Positions 25,239 to 34,007 of a stretch of DNA of 50,968 nucleotides are shown piece by piece (position 1 is the first letter of the stretch; each line of letters opens with the position of its first letter). The position numbers and the translations under genes were made by a program. The DNA is taken from assembly GCA_046154185.1 (NCBI GenBank), contig JBJXGE010000077.1, forward strand, positions 1 through 50,968, given 5' to 3'. The notes beneath the pieces are model-generated. The model was not told the DNA's origin and ran no database searches. It saw nothing but the letters and a program-made list of their open reading frames with translations. The DNA is from JBJXGE01 sp046154185. GTDB taxonomy: Bacteria; Planctomycetota; UBA8108; UBA1146; JAJFFE01.

Positions 25239-26195
25239 TTAGCCAAGCCATTCGACAATACAGATACATGCCGCCTCGAGCACCGACCGTGACTCTGAAC
25301 ATAACTCAGTCTGCGGCGGCCGAACTGAATTCTTTGTGAGCGCGGTCAAGTGCGAGTGCAGCTTCTTCGCCTCGGTTACTGACCCGCACGGCCGAAAAAA
25401 AGCTGAACCGCTCCCGCTCATGCACCAAAACCCTGGACTCGCGCGTTCCAACTCGGTGCGCAGAGTCGCGAGTCGCGGCTCGTTCGAAGTCGCTGCCGCT
25501 TCGAGCCGGTTGAACAGCGCCGAATGCCAATCCTGCGCGGCTGTCAAGATCTCGCTTGGGAAGCTAAGTGGGCCATCTGGCGAAGTCAAGGGGAAAGTCA
25601 GACGTTGATACACCGACGCGGTGCTGACTCCGAACGACGGAACAACGAGCACAAAAATCGGTCGGTCGCCGCCGAACAGCGCAGTCGGTGCCGCCTCGAT
25701 GCGATCGCCCCGGCCGCGAATACGCGCGGCACTTGGCCCTAAGAAAAACGGCACGTCCGAGCCGACTTGAGCTGCGAGGTCCAACAACTCGCCGCGTTCG
25801 AGATCTAGACGCAGCAGGCTGTCGAGCAGCTCCAACATGCCGGCGGCATTGCCGCTCCCGCCCCCAAGTCCGCTCCCGGGCGGAATACGTTTTCGCAGTT
25901 CAATGATCAACGGAGGAATCGCGCGCCGTGCACGAACGGCGCGCAACGCCTTCAAAACCAGATTCTCACCTTCGCCGGGAATCGGTATGCCGCTGACCTG
26001 CAACTCATCCACGTCGCCGCTCGAGCGGCGCAAACGCAAACGATCGTAGAGATCGACGGCGATGAATAATGAATCGAGATCGTGATAGCCGTCGGCCCGC
26101 CGACGCACAATTTCGAGAAACAAATTGAGTTTCGCTGGCGTCCGAACGACTCCCATTTCGCGCACAACACGCGGACGGAGCGCGGGCTCAAACAT
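25239..26195 (-). CDS. ispE: 4-diphosphocytidyl-2-C-methyl-D-erythritol kinase
   Basis: Phosphorylates CDP-ME in the MEP pathway of isoprenoid precursor synthesis. Up to 318 residues. GHMP-kinase motifs are present: TPAKLNLFLEI near the N-terminus, the glycine loop PPGSGLGGGSGNA, and the C-terminal MSGSGSAFF. The ATG at 26195 overlaps the panC stop by 8 bp; an internal ATG at 26156 (MGVVRTPAKLN) would give the more usual short N-terminus. Neither has a clear ribosome site. It sits in the run pssA-folK-panC-ispE-spoVG. Confidence 0.95.
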   Translation of the reverse strand: MFEPALRPRVVREMGVVRTPAKLNLFLEIVRRRADGYHDLDSLFIAVDLYDRLRLRRSSGDVDELQVSGIPIPGEGENLVLKALRAVRARRAIPPLIIELRKRIPPGSGLGGGSGNAAGMLELLDSLLRLDLERGELLDLAAQVGSDVPFFLGPSAARIRGRGDRIEAAPTALFGGDRPIFVLVVPSFGVSTASVYQRLTFPLTSPDGPLSFPSEILTAAQDWHSALFNRLEAAATSNEPRLATLRTELERASPGFWCMSGSGSAFFRPCGSVTEAKKLHSHLTALTKNSVRPPQTELCSESRSVLEAACICIVEWLG

Positions 26196-27060
26196 CGGTC
26201 GAGTCGCGTGTAACTGCCGACGCGTCGAGCAGCAGGTTGTCGATCAGTCGCACGTCCTCGACGCGGCCAGCCACCGCGAGCACGGCGCCGTCGCCGACCG
26301 ACTCGACGGCCGCCAGCGAGGTCGCGTCGACAAGCTCGACATATTCGATCTGAAAGCGCGGTTCATCGAGCAGCACGCGCGTGGCCGCCATGGTAAGCGC
26401 CGCCGCGCGCCGCTCTCCGGCCGCGTACAAGTCGTGCGCGCTCGTGAGTGCTCGAGAAATGACGGTCGCCGTCGATCGACCGTCGGCGCTCAGCCGCAGG
26501 TTTCTACTCGAGAGTGCGAGGCCAGATGGCTCACGCACGATCGGACACGGCACGATCGTGACGGGCAGCGCGAGGTCCCGCACCATTTGCGTGACGATTC
26601 GCAGTTGTTGATAGTCCTTGCGACCGAAATAGGCGCGGTGCGGTTGAAACAAATTGAGCAGCTTCAACACTACCAACGCCACACCGCCGAAATGTTGCGG
26701 ACGTGAGCGACCGCAGAGCCCGCGGGCTAAGTCGGGGACCTCGACGCGGGTCGCAAAGCCGGGTGGGTACATCTCGCCAGCGTCGCCGAACCACACGAAG
26801 TCGGCGCCCGCGGCTTCAGCGAGCGCCGAATCGCCCTTGCGATCCCGTGGATACCGCGCGAAATCTTCGGTCGGCCCGAACTGCGTCGGGTTGACGAAGA
26901 CACTCACGGCGACTCGATCGCAGTCTCGACGCGCGGCCTCGATCAACGACGCATGCGCGGAATGCAGCGCTCCCAGTGTCGGGACAAATCCGACGACCAG
27001 TTTCGGATCGAGGGCCGCGCGCCAGGAACGTAGCGCGGCGAGCGTGTCGCAAACGAACAT
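26188..27060 (-). CDS. panC: Pantothenate synthetase
   Basis: Joins pantoate and beta-alanine with ATP to make pantothenate. 290 residues, normal length. Clear signatures: VGFVPTLGALH, SVFVNPTQFGP, DFARYPRD, YFGRKDYQQL and LALSSRN. The HxGH-type nucleotide motif (usually GALHxGH) reads GALHSAH, with Ala for Gly. The start codon is five bases after the folK stop, so the two are probably co-translated. Confidence 0.95.
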   Translation of the reverse strand: MFVCDTLAALRSWRAALDPKLVVGFVPTLGALHSAHASLIEAARRDCDRVAVSVFVNPTQFGPTEDFARYPRDRKGDSALAEAAGADFVWFGDAGEMYPPGFATRVEVPDLARGLCGRSRPQHFGGVALVVLKLLNLFQPHRAYFGRKDYQQLRIVTQMVRDLALPVTIVPCPIVREPSGLALSSRNLRLSADGRSTATVISRALTSAHDLYAAGERRAAALTMAATRVLLDEPRFQIEYVELVDATSLAAVESVGDGAVLAVAGRVEDVRLIDNLLLDASAVTRDSTDV

Positions 27061-27065
27061 CAGGT

Positions 27066-27599
27066 TCAGCCTCTACTACTGAAGTGCGGCGGGATTTCGG
27101 CAGGGACCACGGGCAGGCGCGCGAGGAGTTCCCCGACCGTCGCGCCAAGGCCCGGCACGGAGTAGTCGCGCTCCAGCTCCGCCCACGGTCCCAGAACGAA
27201 GCGTCGCTCCGCGAGTTCGGGATGCGGCAGCGTCAATGCGTCGCTCCGCAAAATTTCGCCGTCATAGTCGATGATGTCGATATCGATGGCGCGCGGTCCC
27301 CAGCGCTCAAACGTTGGGTGACGGCCGAGCAGCGACTCAAGCGCTTTCAGTGCCACGAGCAGTTCGCGAGCCGAAAGTTCCGTCGTCGCAACCAGCACTT
27401 GATTCAGAAAGTCCGGCTGGACGGGACCCACGGCGACAGTTTCCCAAACACTAGATACCCGGTCGATGCGCGCGATTCGCTGCGCCTCCAGCGCGTTTCG
27501 ACAGTCCCGAAGGTGCGCATCGCGGTCGCCGAGGTTAGATCCCAGGCCCAGCACTAGGCGGCGCGCTCTTGCTCGACGTTGATTCTCGGTCATCCGCAT
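27066..27599 (-). CDS. folK: 2-amino-4-hydroxy-6-hydroxymethyldihydropteridine diphosphokinase (HPPK)
   Basis: Transfers pyrophosphate to the pterin precursor in folate synthesis. 177 residues. Core motifs LGLGSNLGDR, SSVWET, QPDFLNQV, RWGPRAIDIDII and LPHPELAERRFVL match the family; the two aspartates in AIDIDI bind magnesium. It begins inside the 3' end of pssA (65-bp overlap). ATG codons at 27599 and 27593 both follow GGAG-rich sequence. Confidence 0.95.
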   Translation of the reverse strand: MRMTENQRRARARRLVLGLGSNLGDRDAHLRDCRNALEAQRIARIDRVSSVWETVAVGPVQPDFLNQVLVATTELSARELLVALKALESLLGRHPTFERWGPRAIDIDIIDYDGEILRSDALTLPHPELAERRFVLGPWAELERDYSVPGLGATVGELLARLPVVPAEIPPHFSSRG

Positions 27600-28509
27600 C
27601 CGTCTCCGTCTCCTCGTGCAACTCGTCGGCCCCGGAACTCGCGATGAGCTCGGCCGGCATCCAACCCTGTCTTCGGATTACGACGCGATAGAGCGTGGAG
27701 ATCGGCGTCCATAGCATGTAACCCACGAATGCCACGCACAAGAACGGTTCAATCATCAAGAACGCGACCATCAGTCCGAAGACCATGTACACGAACGTAT
27801 CGAAGGAGTGGCGGCGATTCACCAACACGCTAGCGAAGTGCGGATAGAACAGCCGATTGCTGACCATCGCATAGCCGGCGAGAAACGCGGCGAACGGCAA
27901 CACGCGCGCGATCCAAACTTTCGCGACTTCGACCCACTCCGGGCGTACGACCGCCAGCTCGCGCAATTCCCACGACTCCCATTTGTGGAGCCAGAAATAA
28001 ACGAGCACCAAGCCGGCAATGCACCCCGCCGCACCGGGCGTCGGCATACCTTTGAAACACAAGTGGGCCGACTCTGACTCATCGTGTTCGGTGTTGAAGC
28101 GCGCCAAGCGCAACATCGCGCCGAGAAAATAGGCGAGCCCAAACACCCACACGATCTGGTGCCACGGTCCGCCCCGCACGACTAACGTGTCATGCAGGGT
28201 TAGCATGAGTCCCGCCGGCGCAAGGCCGAACGTCACGAGATCGGAGAATGAGTCGAGTTGCGCACCGAAGTTGCTTGTCGTGCCGGTCATGCGGGCGACG
28301 CGGCCGTCGAACACATCGAACAGCATGCCGAGAATGATGCACCACGCCGCTTTGCGCAAATTGTCGAGATCGACTTCGACGCGCGAAATCAGCGTCAATG
28401 CAACAAAGCCACACACTGCATTACCGAGCGTGATGAGATTCGGGATGATCGCCGTGGTGAGATTCGCAGCGCGACGCCGAAGTCCGGAACCACGCAAGGG
28501 CTTGAGCAT
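27535..28509 (-). CDS. pssA: CDP-diacylglycerol-serine O-phosphatidyltransferase
   Basis: Makes phosphatidylserine, the precursor of phosphatidylethanolamine, in the inner membrane. About 324 residues from the ATG at 28509; the longer reading to 28713 adds a 68-residue N-terminus with no family support. The CDP-alcohol phosphotransferase motif is complete at about residues 60-85: DVFDGRVAR then LDSFSD (D-x2-DG-x2-AR-x8-G-x3-D-x3-D). Several hydrophobic helices surround it (NLITLGNAVCGFVALTLI, VWVFGLAYFLGAML and others). The C-terminal 40 residues are acidic and Ser-rich and overlap folK. It faces eno across a 228-bp divergent region. Confidence 0.93.
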   Translation of the reverse strand: MLKPLRGSGLRRRAANLTTAIIPNLITLGNAVCGFVALTLISRVEVDLDNLRKAAWCIILGMLFDVFDGRVARMTGTTSNFGAQLDSFSDLVTFGLAPAGLMLTLHDTLVVRGGPWHQIVWVFGLAYFLGAMLRLARFNTEHDESESAHLCFKGMPTPGAAGCIAGLVLVYFWLHKWESWELRELAVVRPEWVEVAKVWIARVLPFAAFLAGYAMVSNRLFYPHFASVLVNRRHSFDTFVYMVFGLMVAFLMIEPFLCVAFVGYMLWTPISTLYRVVIRRQGWMPAELIASSGADELHEETETDADDRESTSSKSAPPSAGPGI

Positions 28510-28737
28510 AGACCATCGCTTTCCGCGCGCCGCATCGGAGTCACATCCGCCAGCGCGGCGCGAGCGGAGAGTATAGACGGAATCGGTCGACAGAAACACT
28601 TTCGGCGGTTCGCCTCGAGTTGTTGCGCCGTATGCCGCTTTCTGCCAATCTGTCGGCACTGTCCCTCGCGCCAGAACGAGCGGCAGCGCCCCGCGCGGAG
28701 TCCAACTCACCACACCGAAGACTGAAAGCGATTACGC

Positions 28738-30009
28738 ATGACAGCGATTTGCGGTCTGAAAGCGCGCAGCATCCTCGACTCACGCGGTTGCCCCACCGTC
28801 GAGGTCGATTGTCTCCTCGCGAGCGGCGCGATGGGCCGCGCCGCCGTTCCGTCCGGCGCATCGACTGGAGAAGCAGAGGCGCTGGAACTTCGCGACGGCG
28901 GGCCGCGCTGGCTTGGCAAAGGGGTAGACCAGGCAGTCGCCAATATTCACGAGGAGATCGCGCCGGCGCTGTCCGGACTCGAAGCGACGAGTCAAGAACG
29001 CATCGACGCGGAACTCAACGCGCTCGACGGCACGGCCGAGAAGAAGCGACTCGGCGCCAATAGTATCTTGGCGGTCTCGATGGCCGTCTGTCGCGCGGCG
29101 GCCGACGAGTGCGGTCTGCCGCTTTACCGTTATCTCGGCGGACCGTCGGCGCATCGACTACCGGTGCCGCTCCTCAACGTCATCAACGGCGGCGCGCACG
29201 CCAACAACAGCATCGACTTTCAAGAGTTCATGATCGCCCCCATCGGCGCGCCGGACTTCGCGACCGGACTGCGCTGGGGAGCCGAGATCTATCAGCATCT
29301 CAAGAAGTTGCTCTCGGCACGGGGATTGACAGTGGCGGTCGGCGACGAAGGCGGCTTCGCGCCGGATCTGCCCGACGAAAGCGCAGTGCTCGATGTCATC
29401 GAGGAGGCGACGCAAAAGGCCGGTTACAAGACCGGGCGCACGGCGGATATCGCTTTTGCGCTCGATGTCGCGGCGAGCGAGTTTTTTCGCGACGGCGCGT
29501 ATCGACTCGGCGCGGCGCAGACGGCGCGCAGCTCCGAGGCGATGACGGAGTTGTACCGCAAGTTGACGCAACGGTACCCGATCATCTCGATCGAGGATGG
29601 ATTGGACCAAGCGGATTGGGCGGGTTGGAAGTCATTGACGGCGGCGGTCGGCAAGGACGTGCGACTCGTCGGGGACGATCTATTCGTCACGCAGGAGAAG
29701 TTGCTGGCGCGCGGCATCCGCGAAGGCGCGGCGAACGCGATCCTCATCAAACTCAATCAAGTCGGCACGGTGTCGGAGACGCTGCGCACCATTGACCTAG
29801 CCACGCGCGCCGGCTTCCGCGTGATCATTTCGCACCGCTCCGGCGAAACCGAAGACACGTTCATCGCCGACCTCGCCGTCGGAACCGGCGCGGGCTGGAT
29901 CAAAACCGGCGCGCCTTGCCGCACGGACCGCAACGCCAAGTACAACCAACTGCTGCGCCTCGCCGAAGAACTCGGCCCGAGCGCAACCTACGGGCCCGTT
30001 CGCGTGTGA
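28738..30009 (+). CDS. eno: Enolase
   Basis: Converts 2-phosphoglycerate to phosphoenolpyruvate in glycolysis. 423 residues, typical. Recognisable parts: ARSILDSRGCPTVEV, VPSGASTGEAEA, NGGAHANNSIDFQEFM, GDEGGFAPD, SIEDGLDQADW, VGDDLFVT and the C-terminal SHRSGETEDTFIADLAVG with the catalytic Lys region NAILIKLNQ. All key residues appear present. It is the only rightward gene between 20000 and 47800 and stands alone. Confidence 0.98.
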   Translation: MTAICGLKARSILDSRGCPTVEVDCLLASGAMGRAAVPSGASTGEAEALELRDGGPRWLGKGVDQAVANIHEEIAPALSGLEATSQERIDAELNALDGTAEKKRLGANSILAVSMAVCRAAADECGLPLYRYLGGPSAHRLPVPLLNVINGGAHANNSIDFQEFMIAPIGAPDFATGLRWGAEIYQHLKKLLSARGLTVAVGDEGGFAPDLPDESAVLDVIEEATQKAGYKTGRTADIAFALDVAASEFFRDGAYRLGAAQTARSSEAMTELYRKLTQRYPIISIEDGLDQADWAGWKSLTAAVGKDVRLVGDDLFVTQEKLLARGIREGAANAILIKLNQVGTVSETLRTIDLATRAGFRVIISHRSGETEDTFIADLAVGTGAGWIKTGAPCRTDRNAKYNQLLRLAEELGPSATYGPVRV

Positions 30010-30170
30010 CGTCGCCGAAACTACCGGTTGCTTTCGTTCGCGGGGCAGCCGCTCGCTCCGCACCGACGGCGTGATCGCTCTCCGCGCCGGAGGCTCGGCT
30101 CTTTGGGGTGAAATTTTGGCGGTGGAGCCGCGAAAATGAGGGGTGTTGGAGCAACACGCCTGGAAAGAAC

Positions 30171-30215
30171 ACTGATGTGAAGTGAAAGCGTGAAGCGCTT
30201 TCATTTCACATCAGT
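30171..30215 (-). terminator. 20-bp hairpin between eno and fliM
   Basis: ACTGATGTGAAGTGAAAGCG (30171-30190) pairs with 30196-30215 over 20 bp with one G-T pair and a 5-nt loop. It lies in the convergent gap and its right arm covers the fliM stop codon (30211-30213). On the minus strand it is followed by GTTCTTTCC, a weak U-rich tract. It may end the motA-fliM operon, and eno on the other strand. Confidence 0.65.
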
Positions 30216-31356
30216 TAGCGTCCGGATCCATCGGGTCGACGATTCGCGTGATACGAACGCACTTCTTGCCCTTATGTAGACCGGCTCTGCCGCGGAATTT
30301 CTTGCGGCCTTGAATGCTGATGGTGACGAGCGAATCCGCGGGATAACCCGTGTCGATGATGTCGCCGGCTTTGAGCCCCAAGATGTCACTCAAGCGCAGC
30401 GGCGTCTCCGTGAGCGCTGCGCACAGTTCGAGATGCGCGTTGCGAATACTCTCCAGAATCATGTCGCGGCCGCCGCTGCCGGTGCGTGGACGACTCGAGC
30501 TGAACCAATTGCTCTGCGAAAACTCCGGCATGAGCGGTTCGATGACTTTGAACGGCACGCAGATATTAATGAGGCCCGAGTACTCACCCATGAGCGCTTC
30601 GAACGACAGCAGCACAATGGGTTCGTTCGGCGCCACGATTTGCAACAGGAACGGATTCGACTCGGTCTCGAAGAGTTGAAAATCGATTTCCTTGATGCCG
30701 TCCCACGTCTCCTTGAGTTGCGCGATCACACGCGACAGGATCGTGTTTACCAGCGAGAGTTCGATGTTCGTAAATGGTCGCTCGAGATAAAGCGCCTCAC
30801 ATTTGCCGCCACCGAGCAAGCGATCGATGATCGGATAGAGAATCGACGGATTGACTTCAAGGATGATGTTTCCTTCGAGCGGTTCACACGACAATAAGTT
30901 GAACGACGTCGGCACCGGCAGCGACATTGTGAACTCGGAGTACGTGAATTGTTCCACCGAGATCAGCCGAACCTCGATCACCGTCCGCAAGTAACCGGAG
31001 AGTGATGCGCTCACGTTGCGAGCGAAGACCTCATGAAGCGCCTCGAGCGCGATCACTTGGCTCTTGGAAACGCGCTCGGGGCGCTTGAAGTCGTAGATAT
31101 TGACTTGGTGAGTCGGAAGCGAGTTGTACTGTTCCGCGGTAAACCCCGGAATCCGCGCGGCCCACGTGTTCGGAGCCCCGCGCGCACCCACTGCGACCGC
31201 GGGCGGCGCAACAGCGGTCGCCGTCGCGGTTGCGGAATCCGCCGCGAGCGTGGTCGCCGCACCGGGCGCGCCGGCGGAGGCGTTCGTGCCGTCGCCGATC
31301 TTCTGCACCATGTTGAGCAGCGCATCGACTTCGTCTTGGCTTAGTGCGTCCGGCAT
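30211..31356 (-). CDS. fliM: Flagellar motor switch protein FliM
   Basis: Part of the flagellar C-ring; binds phospho-CheY and controls rotation direction. 381 residues, longer than usual because of an Ala/Thr-rich linker at about 25-65. The N-terminus LSQDEVDALL is the CheY-binding-type segment. The middle has PERVSKSQ...LEALHEVFARN and GGGKCEALYLERPFTNIE. The C-terminal SpoA-like domain (LRLSDILGLKAGDIIDTG) contacts FliN-type partners. It is the last gene of the motA-motB-LysM-FtsL/DivIC-like-fliM run. Confidence 0.95.
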   Translation of the reverse strand: MPDALSQDEVDALLNMVQKIGDGTNASAGAPGAATTLAADSATATATAVAPPAVAVGARGAPNTWAARIPGFTAEQYNSLPTHQVNIYDFKRPERVSKSQVIALEALHEVFARNVSASLSGYLRTVIEVRLISVEQFTYSEFTMSLPVPTSFNLLSCEPLEGNIILEVNPSILYPIIDRLLGGGKCEALYLERPFTNIELSLVNTILSRVIAQLKETWDGIKEIDFQLFETESNPFLLQIVAPNEPIVLLSFEALMGEYSGLINICVPFKVIEPLMPEFSQSNWFSSSRPRTGSGGRDMILESIRNAHLELCAALTETPLRLSDILGLKAGDIIDTGYPADSLVTISIQGRKKFRGRAGLHKGKKCVRITRIVDPMDPDAN

Positions 31357-31477
31357 TCTCGCGCTCTCTAGCCCTGCAAAACCAAACGACGAACTCCGTT
31401 GGGAGTCCTACTATGAAAAGATCGGTTCAGCACGCCGAGCCCTTGAGCACTCCTTGAGTACGCCTCGAGAACCGAGC

Positions 31478-31867
31478 CTAGCGCGCCGGTGCCGGGGCAC
31501 CCAGGACTCGTTGCCCTTCCAAGTATCGCTGGTACGTCGGAATGTCCTGCTCGTTAGGAGGGCGCTGCAGCGTCGCATTACGGATGATCACGCGTCGATA
31601 GTGAGGATCGTGGTAGAGCGCGTTCGTTCGGCGCTCGTATTCGTCGGTCTCTTGCTTGAATTGATCGATTTGCGCGGACGTTGCGGAGAGGCGCGCCTCG
31701 AGTGACTTCGTTTCGCGGTGTTGTGGAATATTCCACAGACTCACGACAATACAGCCGATTCCGACCGCGAGCAGAACGAATTGTAGATGTCCGCCATCCG
31801 AGTGCGTGCGCGGCGGATGAGCTGATCGCTCGCCAGTCAGTCGCTCAGACAAATCGACTCGCCCCAA
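31478..31867 (-). CDS. FtsL/DivIC-like single-pass coiled-coil protein
   Basis: Up to 129 residues. Start uncertain: TTG at 31867, or another TTG five codons on. One membrane segment (FVLLAVGIGCIVVSLW) is followed by a coiled coil (KSLEARLSATSAQIDQFKQETDEYERR) and ALYHDPHYRRVIIRNATLQRPPNEQDI, which resembles the end of FtsB/DivIC proteins (NDPxYIExxAR...PGE). Such proteins help septal wall synthesis. Here it lies between the LysM gene and fliM, so a role at the flagellar base or wall is possible. Assignment is by pattern only. Confidence 0.7.
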   Translation of the reverse strand: MGRVDLSERLTGERSAHPPRTHSDGGHLQFVLLAVGIGCIVVSLWNIPQHRETKSLEARLSATSAQIDQFKQETDEYERRTNALYHDPHYRRVIIRNATLQRPPNEQDIPTYQRYLEGQRVLGAPAPAR

Positions 31868-31985
31868 CTGATCTTCGGCAGAGACGCGGCGGCGTCTGCC
31901 GTTAGGTCGTGAAGTCTAGCCGCAAGTTTGCGAATCCTGCAAGACGTGAGAAACAGCAATTCTCGAGCATGGAAAGCAGCGCCAT

Positions 31986-33098
31986 CTACTTCGGCGGCAG
32001 CGACGGAACTTTGATGACGGACCCGACGCGCAGATTCTCCGGGTCGAGCCCCGGGTTCAAGTCGACGATCTCGCGCCACCGGGCGCCGTTGCCGAGCAGT
32101 CTTTTCGCGACTTGATAGAGGTTGTCGTCTTTTTGAATGGTGTACTTCGACTTGTCAGCCGTCGGCGCGGGCTCTTTGCTCTTCGACTTAGCGTCGGCGT
32201 TGCCGTCCTTCGCAACTTTCTCTTTGGCGCCAGCCGTGTCTTTCGCGACCACGTCTTTCGCCGGGCCCGCCGCTTTCGGGCCGAGTTCCTTGGGTGGAAT
32301 CTTGACGACCGTCCCGACTTTGAGGGTTGAACCGTCGCCGAGTTCAGGGTTCGCGGCGAGAATCTCGCGGAACCGACCGGGGTCGCCCAGATAGTCGGCC
32401 GCCAAATCCCACAGACTATCGCCGCTGGCAACCTTATGAGTGCGGAGCGATGGCGGCGCCACTGTAACGGCTGGCTTGGCCTCCGGCGGGGTCGACTTGT
32501 CAGGTGGCGTCTGGCGGTCTTCCGTGCGGTTGGTGGGAGACAGCTTCGGCCCAACTAAGTCACGATCGCCCCCGACTGTATCCCCCGCGGTCGCGTCGCG
32601 GCCGGGCGTGCCAGCCCGACTCCCTTCGTCGAGCCCCGCTGAATGCTCCGGCATCGTACGACCTTCGCGCGCCGCGTCGCGACTCGACGTGTCAGTGCCA
32701 GCACCGCCAGCTAACGGATCGAAGAGGCTCGGCATCGGCTCGGCCCACGGCGCCGGCTCGGTCGGACGTTCGCGACCGGAATTCGCCGACAGCCCCACCG
32801 GCTGTTGCTCTGAACCGGGCGCGGAATTCGAAACAACGGGTTTGGGATCCGCGGGTTTGGGAACCACTGGTTTGGGAAGCACGGGTTTGGGAATCCCAGT
32901 CTGTGGAATTTCAGTGCCCGGTGATTTCGTCGGACTGTTTTGCTCCGGCCGAATCTTGCCGACATTGTTGTACTGGCCGCTGCGCTGCGATTTCTCGTCA
33001 ATATCTCGTTTGTCGATATCCCGCTTGACGATATTGACGACCACCACGACGGCGAAAAACAGACACACGACGAGAACGATCTTCGCGCCATTGCTCAT
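31986..33098 (-). CDS. Membrane-anchored double-LysM protein
   Basis: About 370 residues from the ATG at 33098, which has a perfect AAGGAG six bases upstream; a longer start at 33134 is less likely. A transmembrane anchor (IVLVVCLFFAVVVVVNIV) comes first, then a long Pro/Ser/Gly-rich linker with PKPV-type repeats. Two LysM domains follow: THKVASGDSLWDLAADYLGD... and YTIQKDDNLYQVAKRLLGNG..., the last ending at the C-terminus. LysM binds peptidoglycan. It sits between motB and the FtsL/DivIC-like gene. A role in fixing the motor or wall near it is inference. Confidence 0.85.
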   Translation of the reverse strand: MSNGAKIVLVVCLFFAVVVVVNIVKRDIDKRDIDEKSQRSGQYNNVGKIRPEQNSPTKSPGTEIPQTGIPKPVLPKPVVPKPADPKPVVSNSAPGSEQQPVGLSANSGRERPTEPAPWAEPMPSLFDPLAGGAGTDTSSRDAAREGRTMPEHSAGLDEGSRAGTPGRDATAGDTVGGDRDLVGPKLSPTNRTEDRQTPPDKSTPPEAKPAVTVAPPSLRTHKVASGDSLWDLAADYLGDPGRFREILAANPELGDGSTLKVGTVVKIPPKELGPKAAGPAKDVVAKDTAGAKEKVAKDGNADAKSKSKEPAPTADKSKYTIQKDDNLYQVAKRLLGNGARWREIVDLNPGLDPENLRVGSVIKVPSLPPK

Positions 33099-33189
33099 GG
33101 AGGGCTCCTTCCCCGGGCCGCCCGTCTTGTACATCGACGTCAGCAGAAAATAAAGAACTGTGATGCGCGATCTGCGCGATTGCGCGCGA

Positions 33190-33930
33190 CTACTGCAAGT
33201 TCTTGAGCGCGTTCTCCGGCGTCACGATGACATCCACGCGATCCAGTTGCCGTCGCTCATCGCGGTCGAGCACGTTGACGCCGGGAATGGGGTCGAAGGC
33301 GCCGCGAGAGCCGAGCTCGATACGCTCGACCCGAATCCCCTTTTCGCCGTTCAACTCCGCGCTGAGGTAGTCGGCGACAGCGCGCGCGCGGTCGAAACCG
33401 AGCGTCGTGTGATCTGCGAAGCCACTCGACGCCGGCAACGGCGCGGGCGAGCTGTGACCGATTATGCGGATGCGGTTGGGGCGACCGCGCAGCCGCACGC
33501 GCAAATCATCGAGCACTGCGCGGGCCTCGGACCTGAGCGCAGCCGAATGCTCATCGAAGAGCGCGCGACCCGCGATGCTGATCAGGAGCTGATCCGACGT
33601 GCGAAGTATCTGCGCGAGGTCGCCGTAGGGATTGTTGACTTCCTTGTTGGATTTACCGCCTTGTCCCGTGCCGGCCTCTAACCCAACGGCCTGCTCGGCC
33701 ATCAGATCGGCGATCTCCGAGAGCGACTGAATATTGTGAAACCCGGTGCCCGGCGCCCCGACGTTGAAGTAAGTTTTGAAACCGCCGACGATATCGTAGA
33801 CCTTCTTGGTTTTGATCTCCGAGATCGAGAACAGCAGAATAAAGAACGTCAGCATCAGCGACATCATGTCGCCGAACGTGACAACCCATTCGGGCGCGCC
33901 GTTCACGATAACGATCGGTCGTTTACTCAT
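33190..33930 (-). CDS. motB: Flagellar motor protein MotB
   Basis: Stator subunit with MotA. 246 residues. The N-terminal segment PEWVVTFGDMMSLMLTFFILLFSIS has the proton-binding Asp at residue 21. The C-terminal half is the OmpA-like peptidoglycan-binding domain (RIRIIGHSSPAP, LGFDRARAVADYL, RVERIELGSRGAFDP). It lies 77 bp after motA. The region between the plug and OmpA domain is short (VGLEAGTGQGGKSNK). Confidence 0.93.
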   Translation of the reverse strand: MSKRPIVIVNGAPEWVVTFGDMMSLMLTFFILLFSISEIKTKKVYDIVGGFKTYFNVGAPGTGFHNIQSLSEIADLMAEQAVGLEAGTGQGGKSNKEVNNPYGDLAQILRTSDQLLISIAGRALFDEHSAALRSEARAVLDDLRVRLRGRPNRIRIIGHSSPAPLPASSGFADHTTLGFDRARAVADYLSAELNGEKGIRVERIELGSRGAFDPIPGVNVLDRDERRQLDRVDVIVTPENALKNLQ

Positions 33931-34007
33931 GGCGTGACGCCATCTCCGACTTTCTCAACTCGTACGAACTCGTTGCGGGTTCGTTCCATCGTCGCGACGC
34001 CCAAAAC

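Noticed and set aside
27535..28713. Longer pssA start at 28713
   Set aside because: The added 68 residues show no membrane or family similarity and would fill most of the divergent promoter region facing eno.
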